Origin: Leptospira harrisiae
Lineage (GTDB): Bacteria > Spirochaetota > Leptospiria > Leptospirales > Leptospiraceae
Direction: 5' to 3'
Length of the DNA stretch: 64,000 nucleotides
NCBI RefSeq assembly: GCF_002811945.1
Contig: NZ_NPDX01000007.1
Location: 62,001-126,000 of the forward strand
Shown: piece after piece, positions 63,742 through 64,000 of the stretch
Position numbering within the stretch: the stretch's first letter is position 1
How the letters are laid out: the number at the start of each line of letters is the position of its first letter
Made by a program: the position numbers and the translations under genes
Notes under the pieces: model-generated
Seen by the model: only the letters and a program-made list of their open reading frames with translations
Told to the model about the DNA's origin: nothing
The model's database searches: none

Positions 63742-64000
63742 TGAATTCCAATTCTCTCCTATTTTCTCCGTTCCCTCTCCCTAATGGTGTCGCCCTACCC
63801 AATCGACTTGTAAAAGCAGCAATGGAAGAAAATCTTTCCAATCCCAATTTAGAACCAGACAAAGCACTTTGGAATTTATATGAAACATGGGCACGAGGTG
63901 GAGTTGGGACAATGATTACCGGAAACGTAATGGTGGACCATAGAGCCATGACTGGACCTGGTGGTGTGGTTTTAGAGGAGGGTTCCCAATTAGAAGGATT
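63741..64000 (+). CDS. NADH:flavin oxidoreductase / Old Yellow Enzyme (partial)
   Basis: Only the first 86 residues are inside the window; the gene runs off the right edge. The N-terminus LFSPFPLPNGVALPNRLVKAAMEENL is the standard opening of OYE-family flavoproteins, and YETWARGGVGTMITGNVMVD is the next conserved block. These FMN enzymes reduce activated C=C bonds of enals, enones or nitro-compounds. A 19-bp palindrome abuts the ATG. No ribosome site is evident, since the palindrome takes its place. Confidence 0.88.
   Translation, partial: MNSNSLLFSPFPLPNGVALPNRLVKAAMEENLSNPNLEPDKALWNLYETWARGGVGTMITGNVMVDHRAMTGPGGVVLEEGSQLEG

Overview
The window is a chromosomal stretch of a saprophytic Leptospira of the L. 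biflexa type. The evidence is the AT-rich coding style, frequent TTG starts, many lipoproteins with spirochaete-style lipoboxes, a FecR-domain lipoprotein resembling LipL45, proteins built from Calx-beta-like repeats, and many signalling proteins. I saw no rRNA, tRNA, CRISPR array, transposase or prophage. Nearly all of the window is coding and no gene-free gap reaches 300 bases.

Layout. 1-3.5 kb: the end of a sigma factor, a soluble protein with an Ig-like C-terminus, a CHAT-family protease and a Cys-rich protein form one operon closed by a two-way terminator. 3.5-5.5 kb: a phasin-like gene diverges from mtnA-msrA, with three evenly phased TGC-N3-GCA palindromes between them. 5.5-9.7 kb (minus): GAF/GGDEF-like membrane protein, CheX, a hydrolase and FapA. 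9.8-15.5 kb: methyltransferase, lpd, small secreted protein, hydrolase, and an SMR-type transporter coupled to a sulfatase-fold enzyme. 15.5-19.8 kb (minus): a 1419-residue lipoprotein with 11 Calx-beta-like repeats. 19.9-30.2 kb: CaiB-type CoA-transferase, a YhaO/YhaN-like nuclease pair, tpx, a membrane protein, a desaturase, a histidine kinase and rsgA. 30.2-36.4 kb: three overlapping lipoprotein genes (FecR, PEGA, TPR plus beta-propeller). 36.5-46 kb: trmB, a metallo-hydrolase, several unknowns, icd, an adenylate cyclase, a glycosyltransferase, a rhomboid that has lost its catalytic His, and an orphan immunity-like protein. 46-52.9 kb: sodium/solute symporter, flavin monooxygenase plus aldo/keto reductase, GAF protein, DUF4180 and an ArsR-SRPBCC pair. 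53-57.7 kb: an ACP-like membrane protein without the attachment Ser, a broken YiiX-like gene, SDR, lipase-like lipoprotein, acyl-CoA dehydrogenase and GNAT. 57.9-60.1 kb: a YHYH-MORN-SCO set. 60.2-63.7 kb: a PAS protein ending after the DHp helices, a membrane protein and a GAF-GGDEF cyclase. The start of an Old Yellow Enzyme gene runs off the right edge.

The best candidate for an undescribed system is the sigma / Ig-like protein / CHAT protease / Cys-rich operon at the left edge. The gene order suggests that proteolysis controls sigma-factor release, but this is inference from order and motifs only. Second is the triple palindrome between the phasin-like gene and mtnA. Others worth checking are the rhomboid pseudoenzyme next to an immunity-like gene, the degenerate ACP, two structured intergenic elements (12.3 and 57.1 kb), and a 19-bp palindrome touching the start codon of the flavin oxidoreductase gene.
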